A model generated the notes under the pieces. It was not told the DNA's origin. It did not search any database and worked only from the letters and a program-made list of their open reading frames with translations. From the NCBI GenBank assembly GCA_034336665.1, contig CM067565.1, positions 85,004,858 through 85,068,857 of the forward strand: DNA of 64,000 bases, given 5' to 3'. Origin of the DNA: Luscinia megarhynchos (taxonomy: Eukaryota; Chordata; Aves; Passeriformes; Turdidae). Position numbers and translations under genes: made by a program. This document shows, in pieces, positions 1 through 12,100 of the stretch (position 1 is its first letter; every line of letters begins with the position of its first letter).

Positions 1-3000
1 ATATTTGCTGCTTAGATTTTTATCACTTAAAGGCAGTTCATATCAAGTCAAGGACTTTAAACCAAGCTTGAGATAATATGAGAGGGCAAAAGCAGGCCAA
101 TTGAGTAAGTCAAAGTCATTTTAGAAAGCTCCAGAAGGAAGTGATTTGGGCTCAGAAAAAATGAGGCCAGCAGCTAATAGAAAATAAAGCAACCCACTTC
201 CACAGAAAGAAGCAACCCATTTTCATACACAGTCAAAAGCATGTGAAAGAGGTGTTATTTTAGTGCAGCTGATGTGCTTAAGAGCCATATCTTAATCTGT
301 CTTTGATAACTTGCTGCTTTAGATATACCCATGGGTGCCTCAGGCTGTATGTAGCCTAAAAGCCATCGGTCAAGAATAAAAGGTGCAGAACTGGTATTAT
401 TACCTGTTTGTTAGGGGGTTTTGCCCTCTCTTGAGGGTTAGAGAAAATGGCATAAGGACAGCAACGCTCTTAAGTTCAGGCTTGTAACTGCTGTGCTTAG
501 GGAGTTTTCAAAAAGCCAGTCAAACTGCCCTCAGAGCTACTTTGGGCTGTCCAAGCAGCACAGAAAGAGTAAGTGCCTGGCCCAGTACCCCTCAGTTCCA
601 TGCCACTGGGAGGGATGAGGTGGTGTCTCTTTCTGTCTGATTCATAGATGGGGAGATAAGATGTTTTGTTTGCTTCCCTTTGTTCACTATCTTTGCCACC
701 TGCCATTTGTTCAGAGGTCAGAGACTCAAGTTTCAAGAGAGAGCCTGAAACTTATGTAAGGTAACACTGACTTGTAAAAAACAAAGCAAAAATTGAATGT
801 TTTACAAGACAGACAGAGGCATAATTATATTCAAAAGTTACATAGTTATTGAGAAAACACGTCCCAAGTTGCAGTTCAGTCAGGTGAAAGAGGCTATAAG
901 AATGATCAGAGATGTTTTTAATCATACCAATAATCATCCACTATACACAAAATAGCACAATATACAGGGTCATTGGGTCATCAGGGATATTTGCTCTCTA
1001 GTTAGGTGAGTATGATCAATTCAGAGTCCATCATCTACCTATAGTTCTGAAAAGCAAATAGGCAACTACAAATTCACCTAATGTAGGTAAAAATTTAATG
1101 AAGGATTGATCATTGATCACTCAGCAAATTTGATGAAAAAGCACCACCGAGTTAAGAAGCCTTTGTCCATAGTTTTGTAGATATTAGAGTGGTATTTGAC
1201 TTCATCAGTGGATAAAAAATGTGAATTGTGTTCCATCTGAATGTTATGGAGTGAGGGGAAGGGTTTCAGGGACTTTATTGTTTTGTCCTTTAGATGTGTG
1301 TAATATGCAAAATGCTAGAAATAATTACATTTCATTTAAAAGTTGAAAAGACCTACCTGAAGTGTAAGTTTAGCCAAGGCCACAAACTTATGTGAGTTTC
1401 GAATATATGTAGTACCTTACTATGCCAAAGCCTCTCAAGGCTTTTTATAGATGATGTGCAATACACAGTAAATGAATGAAAACAAGCAAATCTTTGGCTT
1501 GAGAGGCAACTGCTGAAATACTCAGCAACAAAAACAAGCAGCAGAGATAGAATGTATGAAAGTGAAAGAATGAAACAAGGTCAATAAAGAGTACCTAAGG
1601 CACCTTGTTTAATAGTTATCTTTGCTACACTCCTTAAGACCTCCAAATAACATATAAAGCTGTAAATGCTAAGGAATGTGAAGATGAAACAACTGAGGAG
1701 ATTGAAGATGAAAGAGCAGAGAACAAAATACATTACTCTTATTCATAGTTTAAAATTCTCATGATCAAAGGATGTGCATAAATGTATTCTTTTAAGTGAT
1801 AATGAAGTAAAGAGAAGAATGAGAGCTAAGAAAATGAATGAAAGGAGGAACCAGTACCATTAAGAGTAAGTTCATTTGATATTCATGAATTGCAAGTCAA
1901 AGTGAAGTAGAAAAGAAGGCTGGAGATTGGGATATTTCCTCTATTGTCTAGTGCACTTCTCAGTCTCAAGTACTATAGAGGGGGGAAATATCCCCCTTAA
2001 TTTAAAAAACAAAGTAATAGGAGAGTCCAGTCTGTACTTGCTTTTGGAATATGCACTGTACAGCAGGAACTGCAAAACTATCCTTGCAAAAAAAACCCCA
2101 AAAAAACCCAAAAAACCAAAAAAAATAAAAAAAAACAAGGAGAATTTTCAAGAGGCCTGAGAATTCTGTTTATTCCAAAATAAATAAATTAATCACCACC
2201 TTAGTTGAGACTTTCATCAAACTGCAGTATGTAGTGGACTGGTATTATAAGCTACATCTGATGACAAACTGGTTAAGTCTTGATTTGGCCACTCTTCCCT
2301 GCAAATCAATAATAATTTTTAAAAAAAAAGGGCATTACTATTCTGGGCCCATATAAGGTGGTTTGTTAGTTAGCTCTATTGAGTTAGCTTCCCTTTCTTA
2401 TACTAGAAAATAGAACATGTAATTAAAGCTCTTGACATAACTGGCTTACTACAGGTTTGATGATCTGGGTGCGAGATGATCAGTCAGCTTCCAAATTTGT
2501 GTTCCCTCCCTGGTTCCCATCAGAGGGAAATTTATCTTTTTACATGTTTTGTCAAGAAAAAAAGTCAACAAACCTCTATGCATCTCAGTCTCTTATACGA
2601 ATACTAGTTCATCTATGCACACCTGAAAGTTTCAAAATGCTGTGAGAGATTGAAAGGAGAAATTGCTGAGAAATCTGTAGGTATCCAAATGTGTGCAGCA
2701 GCATAGGAAGTTAGGTCAGCTGAATGCTTTCAGGGGATATAAATACTTCTAAGGGTTTTTTTTCCACATAGTTTTTGGACTATCAAACTAAAGTCTGCAA
2801 TAGCCAGAAGCCTGCTTACATTTTAAAGCATATTAATTAAAAACTGTACAACAGCATTTAGTGTTCATGAAGATGATTGTTACGCTTTTGGCATTTTTAG
2901 GAAAGCATATCAAGCTTTAAAGTAGAATAAGACTACTGTCTTTCAGTACCTAGACTTTGTGCTCATGAAGTACAAAAAACCACAGACATTTTCCTTATTG

Positions 3001-3029
3001 TCTGCTTTTACCTTGCCTTCTCCCCTCAG
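1..3029 (+). other. PIGF: PIGF last intron (3' part)
   Basis: This stretch lies directly upstream of the last PIGF coding exon and ends in a polypyrimidine tract and AG at 3028-3029. I could not find the preceding PIGF exon here, so the intron runs off the left edge. The DNA is AT-rich, with an A-rich simple stretch at 2088-2136. Open frames of 60-80 codons are present but have no coding character. Confidence 0.7.
2088..2136. repeat. A-rich low-complexity tract
   Basis: Runs of A interrupted by C pairs and one T. It produces lysine/proline-rich spurious frames. It could be the tail of an old retrocopy, but no recognisable body precedes it. Confidence 0.75.
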
Positions 3030-3143
3030 GTATGGCCCATTTCCTGTTCCCTTGGAGCTACCTTTGGCTATATGGCTGGTCTGATTATTGCACCTCTGTG
3101 GATACACTGGAACCGGAAGCAGCTTACATACAAAAGCAGATAA
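3030..3143 (+). CDS. PIGF: PIGF, last coding exon (GPI-anchor biosynthesis class F)
   Basis: This exon encodes the C-terminal 37 residues and stop of PIGF, a multi-pass ER membrane protein. PIGF partners PIGO and PIGG, the ethanolamine-phosphate transferases that act late in GPI-anchor assembly. The sequence shows an acceptor (pyrimidine tract plus AG at 3028-3029), then an open frame starting VWPISCSLGATFGYMAGL, through a hydrophobic helix and PLWIHWNRKQLTYKSR, to TAA at 3141-3143. This matches the end of vertebrate PIGF nearly residue for residue from memory of the human protein, whose last residues differ slightly. The hydrophobic stretch is the final transmembrane helix and the tail is basic. 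Upstream exons are outside the window. RHOQ converges on this gene from the right, as in mammals. Identity is very secure; the partial status is due to the window edge. Confidence 0.95.
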   Translation, partial: VWPISCSLGATFGYMAGLIIAPLWIHWNRKQLTYKSR

Positions 3144-3224
3144 CTGGAGCAAGAAAAGAGACAAGGTATTTCTTTGTGCAGATTCCATACAGACTGTGCA
3201 AAAGTTGGGTTTTTTAAAGATGTG

Positions 3225-3246
3225 TATATATATATATATATATATA
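3225..3246. repeat. (TA)11 microsatellite in the PIGF 3' UTR
   Basis: Eleven uninterrupted TA dinucleotides, preceded by TGTG. Likely length-polymorphic. Confidence 0.95.
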
Positions 3247-3394
3247 GTCAAAGCAGAAGACTGTCCCAATTCAGTTAGAGTATTTCAGGCCAAGCATCTC
3301 CACTCAGTAAAATCACATAGATGCCATTTCAGCATGGTGCAGTTTTTGCTTCCTCTAGACTGTGTAACCCTGAGAGATTGTACCTTCCAGTCTG

Positions 3395-3400
3395 AATAAA
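3395..3400 (+). terminator. PIGF: PIGF poly(A) signal AATAAA
   Basis: Canonical hexamer about 250 bases after the PIGF stop, followed by a GT-rich downstream element (TGTGGTGG). It is the first canonical signal after the stop on this strand. Confidence 0.75.
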
Positions 3401-3451
3401 ATATTTGTAACAGATGTGGTGGCTTCTTATTACAAGTTCGTTGAGTTTGAT

Positions 3452-3457
3452 TTTATT
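3452..3457 (-). terminator. RHOQ: RHOQ proximal poly(A) signal AATAAA
   Basis: TTTATT on the + strand reads AATAAA on the - strand, about 140 bases past the RHOQ stop. If used, RHOQ mRNA ends near 3425-3440, within about 25 bases of the PIGF 3' end on the opposite strand. RHOQ in mammals has a long 3' UTR, so longer isoforms reading into PIGF antisense remain possible. Confidence 0.55.
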
Positions 3458-3595
3458 CCTCTGGATTTCACTGGTTGTAGAAGGCAGAATCATAGGTTTA
3501 ACTTTCAAACCTGGAACAGATTCACTTTGTACTTAATGCATTGTATTTAAAATCAGTAGAATTTCACAGTAAGCCTGGCCATTGTCAAATGTCTC

Positions 3596-3751
3596 TCACG
3601 TGATCAAACAGCAGTTTATGCATCTTGAGCCTATTCTCTTCTTCACTGTGTGTTTCTTTGGAGTTAGAATGGCTATAATAGCTTCATCAAAAACAGTCTT
3701 CAGTCCTTTCTGTGTTAAAGCTGAACACTCCACATAGCAGTAGGCTCCTAT
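3596..3751 (-). CDS. RHOQ: RHOQ coding exon 5 (C-terminal, CAAX)
   Basis: This exon encodes residues 155-205 of the spliced protein. It starts after an acceptor (pyrimidine tract plus AG, read on the - strand from about 3762) with [12 protein letters not shown], which contains the G5 (SA-L) guanine-base loop. It ends with a lysine/arginine-rich hypervariable region ([12 protein letters not shown]) and CINCCLIT. The last four residues, CLIT, are the prenylation box. Upstream cysteines at about 198 and 201 are the likely palmitoylation sites that give TC10 its plasma-membrane/endosome targeting. The stop is TGA at 3598-3596. The human protein, recalled from memory, has CysCys where this one has TyrCys after GA; otherwise the exon is essentially identical. 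Phase 0 at the 5' junction matches the end of exon 4. Confidence 0.97.
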   Translation of the reverse strand: MGAYCYVECSALTQKGLKTVFDEAIIAILTPKKHTVKKRIGSRCINCCLIT

Positions 3752-4479
3752 CTGTCAAGAAAATAAGTTAATTCAATTGCAGTTTGTCTCAGCTGTTCAA
3801 TTCCATCTGGGCACTTCTGCTTCCCCCTCCCCCCATAGCAACATTACAATGTTTGGCTGCAATCTGAAAAAGTTATCTGCATGTGCACCCCCTGTAGGAG
3901 AAAATAAGATTTGTCTTTCATCCAAAGATCTGGAAGATATTTAAGTTGGTTGGTTTCTGTGAGAAACAAGTAAGTTCTTTAGATTGGCAGTGGAGGCCCA
4001 AGATATGGTTGATAATTAAAGAGCAAAAAATAATCACGTGATCCATTTGTGTTTCAAAAATAAAGGCTCTGTAAGTGTCCTGATAAGCGTTATCCACACA
4101 GTAGTTACAACGGTAGTATAATATTCTCAAATAATGTCCAAAAGATGCTTCCAGCATTTTGCTTGAACAGGAGCAGTCCCTTCCAACCTCAGCCAGCCTG
4201 CGGATTTTAATTATCTTTGTTTAATATTTATATGGCTCGTATAGCTTTTACAAGTGTCTACACTGAAAATTAGAACTATTACTGACAAGGAAGTGTAATT
4301 ACATAGGTCTGCTTTTTCCTATATTCATTAATGTAAGTAAGTGTCGTTAACTGGTAAGCAGTCACAAGATTCATAAGATATGCAAAAAGTGGTAAAAGAA
4401 GACAAAGTCAAGTAGAAATAGAGGTGTTTTGTTGTTATTGTTGTTGTTACTTGGTTTCATTTAGGAGTATGCAGTTTAC
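3752..4479 (-). other. RHOQ: RHOQ intron 4
   Basis: A 728-base GT-AG intron. At about 4165-4205 it contains a short stretch resembling a CR1 3' tail, and at about 4429-4448 a (TTG)n stretch. No other feature is seen. Confidence 0.85.
4165..4205 (+). mobile_element. Possible CR1 LINE 3'-end remnant
   Basis: It contains CAGTCCCTTCCAACCTCAGCC followed by a degenerate CCTG..GAT tail, the layout of the last bases of avian CR1. It is very short and diverged, so the call rests on one motif. Confidence 0.4.
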
Positions 4480-4575
4480 CTCTTTTGCTAACTTCTGTCC
4501 TTGCTCCACAGATATGGGCTTCTCTTTCATATCATTCAGTCTTGCCAGAGTCTTTGGGTCATCACGGAGATCAAT
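4480..4575 (-). CDS. RHOQ: RHOQ coding exon 4
   Basis: Ninety-six bases, 32 codons, residues 123-154: [20 protein letters not shown] then [12 protein letters not shown]. It completes the G4 guanine-specificity motif TQID, whose TQ lies in exon 3, and holds the Rho-family insert helix (about residues 125-140) that distinguishes Rho from Ras GTPases. Flanked by an acceptor AG at 4577-4576 and a donor GT at 4479-4478. Serine replaces the cysteine that I recall in the human KPICVEQ segment. Confidence 0.97.
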
Positions 4576-5312
4576 CTAGCAAGAAAGATTGAAGTCATGC
4601 TGGAATACTTTCTCTAAACAAAAGTCAGCAGGCAATATGATACCCTCTTTTTAAAGGAGAATTATTCAGTGGAATGTTATCTCTATAAAAATGGAGTCGT
4701 GTCATGATTCAGATCGTGGACCCTTCCTGATTCAAAAGCCCTAAATTTAAGCTGTGAACCTTTAGTTCAGAAGTAAGAAACATTTATTCTATAATCCAGC
4801 ACTTCAATTAGATGTGATCATCTTAGAATACTAAATGAAGTGGCTGAAGTATTAACCCAAAGGTAACACCAACATGTGGGTCACTTCATAAATGAAGCCC
4901 AGTCCACTCCCACAGAAGCAAGAGGAAATTGTCTCACTTCTCCCCTTTTCCTATTTGCTTCAGCAAATATTGCATGTGACTAATAACTGTAGACCCGAGT
5001 AATTCCAGTAACAGGCATGAGCAGACAATTTTATTCCGTAAGTCCCATGGCTTTTTAGAAGGTCACACGGGAGACAAGCAGCCCATCTTGCCACCCTGCT
5101 TACAATGGACATAAGTTGTTTTTTTTTAAATGCAGATAGTTCATTAGAGAACAACACATATCTATATTTTTCTGCCACCTGTAAGGGTTTTTCCTCCAAA
5201 GGCAGAAGGTGGTGCTGCTCAGGTCCTGTTGGGCCTTAACTTCCAGCCCAGAGAAAAGGCACTGTACAATGATCCTAATTGTTTAAATAAAGTAGAACAG
5301 AACCAAATATAC
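4576..5312 (-). other. RHOQ: RHOQ intron 3
   Basis: A 737-base GT-AG intron in phase 0. Nothing recognisable in it beyond short A/T runs. Confidence 0.85.
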
Positions 5313-5477
5313 CTGTGTTCCTACTAGTAAAAAGGGAACATTAGGTGCATATTCCTTCAACTCTGGTACCCACTCTTCCTTCACATTTTGAAATGAAGCA
5401 GGGTTTACCACTGAGAAGCAGATAAGGAAGACATCGGTCATAGGGTAAGATAAAGGTCTCAGACGATCATAGTCTTC
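5313..5477 (-). CDS. RHOQ: RHOQ coding exon 3
   Basis: 165 bases, 55 codons, residues 68-122. It begins [20 protein letters not shown] directly after the catalytic Gln67 of DTAGQ, so the junction splits switch II from the glutamine as in human TC10. It continues through [20 protein letters not shown], the core strand/helix of Rho GTPases, and ends FLLVGTQ, the first half of the G4 motif. Acceptor AG at 5479-5478; donor GT at 5312-5311. Confidence 0.97.
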
Positions 5478-6124
5478 CTAAGGAAGAAAAATTCTGTTAT
5501 CTGCAATATTAAATTGTTGCCTGTATTTTAACAGTTATATTCAGAAACTGTATTTGTATTTCATTAAGGTTGTTGAGGCAAACTTTCTGAATGTTTAAAA
5601 CTATTCCAGGTTAGTTAGTATCGCTGTTAGAGCAAAATCTACATATGAAGATAACTATATGTGAATATAAATATTTTGAAAAACGTGTTAATACTGATAG
5701 AAACGTGCTTCTCTATGAGAATATAAAGAAGATTACCATTCAAAAAGTTTTCACTTAAGGAAAAAACCAAAAGGCTTGTAGTTCAAACATACTTGCAGAT
5801 CAAAGATTAATATTTGTAGAGAAATGAGCAGCTGTGACTGCTGTAGAGTCATCCAGATTATACAAAACTAGGCTAGATTAAGGCTATTTGATGCAAATAA
5901 ATGTTCTATTTTGGATCATACACACAGGTGATATATAAAGCCCTCCTTAGAATTTTCTTTATCTCTTAGAAACCTTACAGTCCTGTTCCTAATGTTCAGG
6001 GCAGTAAGAAGGATCAGAAGGGACCTCTTTTGTTTAGACTGTGTTTTCTATTAGCAAACCCAGTGAAGGATCAGATGGAACAGAAATTCTGGATCAAGAA
6101 CACTATCAGTGGAATATTAATGCC

Positions 6125-6140
6125 TTTGTTTGTTTGTTTG
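6125..6140. repeat. (TTTG)4 microsatellite
   Basis: Four perfect TTTG units in RHOQ intron 2. Confidence 0.85.
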
Positions 6141-9100
6141 TTGGGAGTGTGGGGGAGGAGTTAGTGTGAAAAGATTATTTAGGACATTTAGAACTTCAGC
6201 ATTTAAAGCCAGCAGTCTTACTGCCAGGGCATTCAACACTGTGGCAAGACAAGTACCTGGGAGCATTGCCTCTGCTGTAAGGCTCAGTTGTCTCTAGCAA
6301 GGGAGAAAGTGGATTTTTGCCCTATGTTTTAGCTAACAGTCAGAGGGAACATGCCCCAGCTTCTCTCTGCAAGGCTTCCTTTGGTCTTTGGCAGTGAACC
6401 AAAGCCTTACCATTCCTGCCATAGAATTTTGGTGGTTTTTGCAACATCAGTAACTAAGACTGAGCCCAGGCATTGCAGGGACACTGACTAATGCTGGATT
6501 TATACCTTCCATGGTAAACACCAGTTTATTAGGGCTGCTGCAGCAGTTTCCCTCTTCCCCATGTAAACTTCCCATCTTAATTAAATCTCACAAATATTGC
6601 AATGATTTGTTCACTAAACATAGAGACAGAAATGTAATTCAAGTCCATGTTTGAAATGAGCCAGAAAATTTAATTTTTGTTTCCTTGGCAACAGCCACAT
6701 TACCAGGTTATTAACCTATAGTCACACCCTCAAAAATACCCTTCATTGATTTGTTAGGTTTTAAACATGATCACTAAAATTTCAGAAAAAGTGTGAGAAC
6801 TTCCTCAGAACAGTTTCTGCATGGCTCATCTTTTCATTTCGAAGTCAACAGCTACGGGAAGAGAGCTGTTATTCTCATGAACTGGAGGAAAGACAAGCAC
6901 AGGCAGAAATTCTGCAGAGGCAAGGAGGTGATTATTATTTGTCATACTCTTATGCCATTTTGAGTATCCACTCTAGTTTTGTACACAGGCTTGTCAATTA
7001 GCTAGAGCATGCTTAATTGTTGACATGGCTTCCCAATTTCACAACCACAGCAACTGACACCACTTTGAAACTAAGACATTTGACAGGCCTTTTCCCTGCC
7101 AGTGTCAGGCTCTTGCCTCGATACAGAAGAAAAAAACTAACTCTGTCTTTTCCAAATCTGTGGACATTCATCATAGAAAGCAGAAATAACTTCAAAACAT
7201 CAACACAGGAAGTTGAAACTTTTTAACACTCAGTTGGTTTTTTTGGGCATGTATTTTACGTTTCACTTCTACTGAATATAGCTAGATCTTGCTCAGGGTT
7301 GCACTCTGTTTTCTGGGGTGGAGATTAAAATCCTAAAAGAAGTTTCCCAACTACCAATTACTCTGTTCCCTGGAGTACAAAATTTGCATGAAAGACCACT
7401 CAGTGGATCTGTCAGTTGCTCTTAAATTCAGCTCTAAATCATATTGGGGTATTAGTGAATAAGGTGTGTTTTTTAAAAATCTAGTTAAAAGCTGTTATTT
7501 GTTTCTACCACCAAAAAGCTGCCATCCCTATACTCTCCATTTTCTAAAAATTTCATATCTGGATTAGGATAGCTAGAATACTGCCTGCACTAAATGCTGG
7601 AATGAAGAAAGCATTTCACTGTCAACAGAAATTACTGTTAGTCCATTAACCTTAAAATAGCTCTTTAGTTAATCCATTTCAAATTACAGATGGACCTTTT
7701 ATTCATAGCAAGTATTAATCATTGTCTTAAAGCCAGTCTCAGGTTGAACTCCTTTCCTGCTCCTGCATTTGTTTATGTGCCTTTTGATTTATATCCTGTC
7801 CCACTTGCACTGAGCAAGCTGTGGGTCCATCCAGTGTAATTAAGACGTTAAATGGAAGGCAAGTACAATGTGATTGGATACATCACGTACCACGGCCAGA
7901 GATGTGTGTGGTATTGCTACAGTGGCTTCACTGCATTTAAGCGTCCTTAAATTATCAGAGAATCTGGCTATACCTACCAGTCCTGCTGCTTGAAACATGT
8001 CAGTGCTCTCAGGCTTTCCTTTAAACCTCATCTGTGCTCTGAACATCACATTTGCATTGATACTAATAGTGACAGTAGTTCTAACAGTGCCTCCCACCAC
8101 GATTGGACTGGTCCTGAGTCCTCCTGGGAGGAAGCCCTGCTTAAATTTTGTCAGCATCTAGTAAGCCATCAGTGCTTCAAGACTCCTTCTGCCTCCCAAC
8201 AGCCTCTCAGAAACAGCAATAAAACCTAGAAACTTTCTCTGATGTTATTGGGCCAACATAACTGCTACAATTGGTAGAACAATCTGAAATACCAAATTAA
8301 TTTAGACTGAATATTAGAGAAGCCTGGAAAAATCTTATTGCTTCAACTATAATTTATTCCCTGAATCTAGTGTAAGGGAAATAAATGTGGTTTATTCTAA
8401 AATTAAATGCAACAGCAAAATTGATTATAGCCAGTCAACCTAAATTCTAATTTGAGTGCATGTACACACCACACTATGCAGCAATTAGACTAATTAAACA
8501 ATCTGATTGGGGGAGGCACTGCATATATATTTAGGCTTTAAAAATATTTAAGGATATTTTAGGAATGTGAATAAGATGGGCAAGAAAGCCTCTAAGGATT
8601 GAAATAGTATAAATCTCAAAAACTCCAGGCTATAATAGTGAAACAGCTCATTCTCCAACATACTCTAGAGCTTAAAAAAATGGTTTGCTGAAGCAGGTGA
8701 ATACAGAAAATATGAGGGCTGTATAACTTCAGACAAAATTGGACACAAGAATGTTGACTTAATTACTGTTCTGTGGAGCTGTGATCTCTCTAAAAGACAT
8801 GACACTGCAGCAGGGCTGTTCATCATTTCCCTAGTATCCCTCTGGAAATCCAGGACAGCTGCCAGTACACAACAGAAACGAAAAAGGAGATGAGATGAAG
8901 GAACTAAAGTCTTGGCTTCTCAACTACAAATGGGGGGTTTTGTTTTTAGAGTGGAGAATGGAAATTCAGACTTTAAATTACCATGTCTTCTTATGGTAGG
9001 CTGAAGGTATGTCTAGCATTGCCTTTACCTTGGTTCCTTAAAATCTATCCTTTAGGTCTCTTTTTCTATGTTACAGTACCTAATAATCTGCCTGAGATTT

Positions 9101-12100
9101 TCTGCTGCCTTGTACGTGAATACTGTATTTTGGATGGTGAAGTGGCTGTGCTCTAACATGTCCAAAATCTGTCTATTTCCAACATTTACCTGTTCAGAAA
9201 CAGAGGTCTTGAGAAACTTCTTGTATGCAGACCGAAGAATGGTATTGCATTGCACAGCTTTATAATATTCTTCACTTCATAGGTTTGTTCAGACCAGAAG
9301 CAGAACAGTGTCCTGTTTCAAGTTATGGTTTTGACTTTGAGCTAATACCTTTGCCCAGTTCTATGGATATCAGCTAAGACACAGCTAAAAGCACACAAAC
9401 TGTGTTCCAAATTCTGCCACTGACACAGTATGTAGTCCTGAGGAAATCATTATCCTCTCTCTATTTGCATCTTCCCATCTGTAGGGGTTTGCTAGCTTAA
9501 TAATACATTAGTCTTTGCAAAGCACTCCAAAAGCCTTTGATGTACACAGCTTATGTGCAGTGGGATATTTAAAACAAAAAAAAAATAGACAAAGTGGAGA
9601 ATAGTAATTTCTGGACAACCTTCTTGACCCACAAAAAGCACTATTTCCTTTTATTTATTAGAATACTGAAGTGCGAGGCACAGACATACAGTAGATGGGT
9701 GAAAACAAAATAAAGCTTGCACCACTAGAAGAAAAACTGGAGCTCAAAACCTCTGCATTTGTGATTTCTGTGTTAGTAACCATCTGTTGCTTCCACAGCT
9801 TACAACAGCAATCGTAAGAAGAGGTTCTCACTCCCAACCATCTGTTTTTAGAGGGGAAGCCAAAAATAGACATCAGGCAGAGTTGCTAGAGGAATACAAC
9901 CTTCATGCAGCAAAGGGTAATACTACTGCTCAGAGGGGCTCAGGGAGGCAGAGTTTTGCAGAGTAAAATCCCAGGTAAAGTCTTAAGTTTTAGCCACTTC
10001 ATAATAACAAGAGTCAGAAGTCCTCTCTCATTATGAACTGCCATATTTCAATATTTGAAATGCATTTCAAAGCTGTCTTTCAAGACTGCATTTTTCAGTT
10101 TTCCTCCCTGAAAATAAGCGTCTGTTTCAGAAGGCCCCCCCGTAATATTTTGGGAAACAAAACAAGTGAACCATAATGACTGATGTCCATAACATATGGA
10201 CTTAGCAATGGCTCAAAACTACCTCTGGACACATCTCGCCATCTCCCCCAAATTGTTTGGAATTAAAGGCTGGTCTGCAGCTTTGCCATAAGCACCAGGC
10301 CTCTGACTGAAGGTTTGGAAAGCAGCTGCTTACTCCAGAAGCACACCAGGAAACAGACTTCACTGCGCTGAATCACCCTGTGGTTTCTGATTCTACAAGA
10401 TGCTTGGTGGGGGAGGAGAGAGAGGGAAGTGGCCTGTACTGCCCCATGCCAAGCACAAATTGCTTCCCTGGCTAAAAACACTCTTCCAGTTTTTCAGTCT
10501 ATGCTGTGTAACACTGTCACCCTTAGCAAGGAAGGAGGGTGGAGCGTCCCCCAGGATTCTGGTTTCCTGGCACTGCCACTCACAAGGCACCACTAATGCA
10601 GGACCATTTGGCATAAAGCTGCAATTTGGACTGACAGTGCATTGCCATAAAACGTCTGCTTATCCAATTCCGTGACCCGAGCTCTGCTACTGTGATGACT
10701 GCATTTGATTTTTCAGTTGCCTACATCTGTAGCCCCTAGCTTTTAAACACACAAAACAAGAAAGATGCAGTGATTATTCCCTGACTGCAGGGGAAATGTG
10801 CACTACAGACCCTCTGCCTCTTCACAGGCTTCTGAGGATATGGCTTGCATTGCTTAAGAAAGCAGAAATTGTCCTGTTGTGGTTTGTTCACACAGGTTTC
10901 CCAGAGAGTGCAAAAAGCTGCTGGTTTGGGCTGAGCATCTATTTTTAATTTATAGAAAAGGCTGCAAGTATGCAGAGTAAGTGCTCTTCCATTGTATTCT
11001 AAAAATGAAGTAAACTGATCTAAATCCATTTCTGAATTCCTGTGAGGAGAACTATTCAAAGGACATATGAATTATGCATTGAAAAAGCCCAGGGTTTGTG
11101 AGTTACTTTTTATTTTTTTAATAAAAAACTTTCCTCCTGACATATTTGAGAACTGTGCAGCTGCTTATATGTCTGAAAAGCTCTTCTGGATAGAGAGAAA
11201 TAACTAGCTGGAAGATGGAGCCTAGTGAGATGGATTTTAGAGCACTGGAGACCGGAAGAACAGAATATTTTTTTTATTGTACACAAAATTGCCTTTAAGT
11301 GATCAGTTTCGATCCTAGCTTTAAGATGGGATTCAGTACTGTCCAAATGCTACATCTTGCCATGTGGTGATGCTAAACTACTTTCCTAGATTGTCTCAAT
11401 AGCACACTCTCTTCTCTCCATCACCATGAGAACTTCAACTTGCTGGTTTCTTCTTGGTTTTCTAAAAGTGAAAGTCCCTGGATTTTCTCTATAGGGCTTA
11501 TTAATTCAGCATCTGTATCAACAGAACATGTATTCATTAACTGACTGCAGGCACAGTATCACCTGAACACCTTCACTTAAACCTGTTGTCTACCCACTGT
11601 GGAGCTCCTAAGAAATGTCAGAGTAGCTGCCATGGACAAGCCCTTTCACTCCTCACCCATGAGGAATCTCAGTCCTTCAGTGCAGTTCTTCCTCACTGTC
11701 AGTGACTTTATGAAGAGCATTCTTTCCACATCAGATTTCCATTTTCCCCAAGACAGGAATTCACCCCAGTTGTTGTGTCTGCAGCCACGAACAATCAGGA
11801 TTTTCCATTCTTTCAGATATGGCAAATCAAAGTTTAAAAAATGAAATGCACCCTGACATGGGAGATCTGGAAGGATGCTCTGCATAACCCGCTCTTTGGA
11901 AAGATGGGTTCTCTCACTTTATTTTCACAGAAGAATATGACCTGTTCTCACAGGCAAAACAGCCTATGGAAGAATTGGTTTAATAGTTATCCATATGATA
12001 TCAGACATTTCTTTTAATTTGCTACCTATATAAAGACTGATCAGACAAGCAAAACTGATCCGTTAGGTGTCCCATTCCCTTTCACCTTTTACAAATAAAC

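Larger units (their letters stand above)
3144..3418 (+). other. PIGF: PIGF 3' UTR
   Basis: Sequence from the PIGF stop to about 18 bases past its AATAAA. It contains a (TA)11 microsatellite at 3225-3246. The cleavage site is inferred, not seen; a GT-rich stretch follows at about 3414-3421. Confidence 0.6.
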
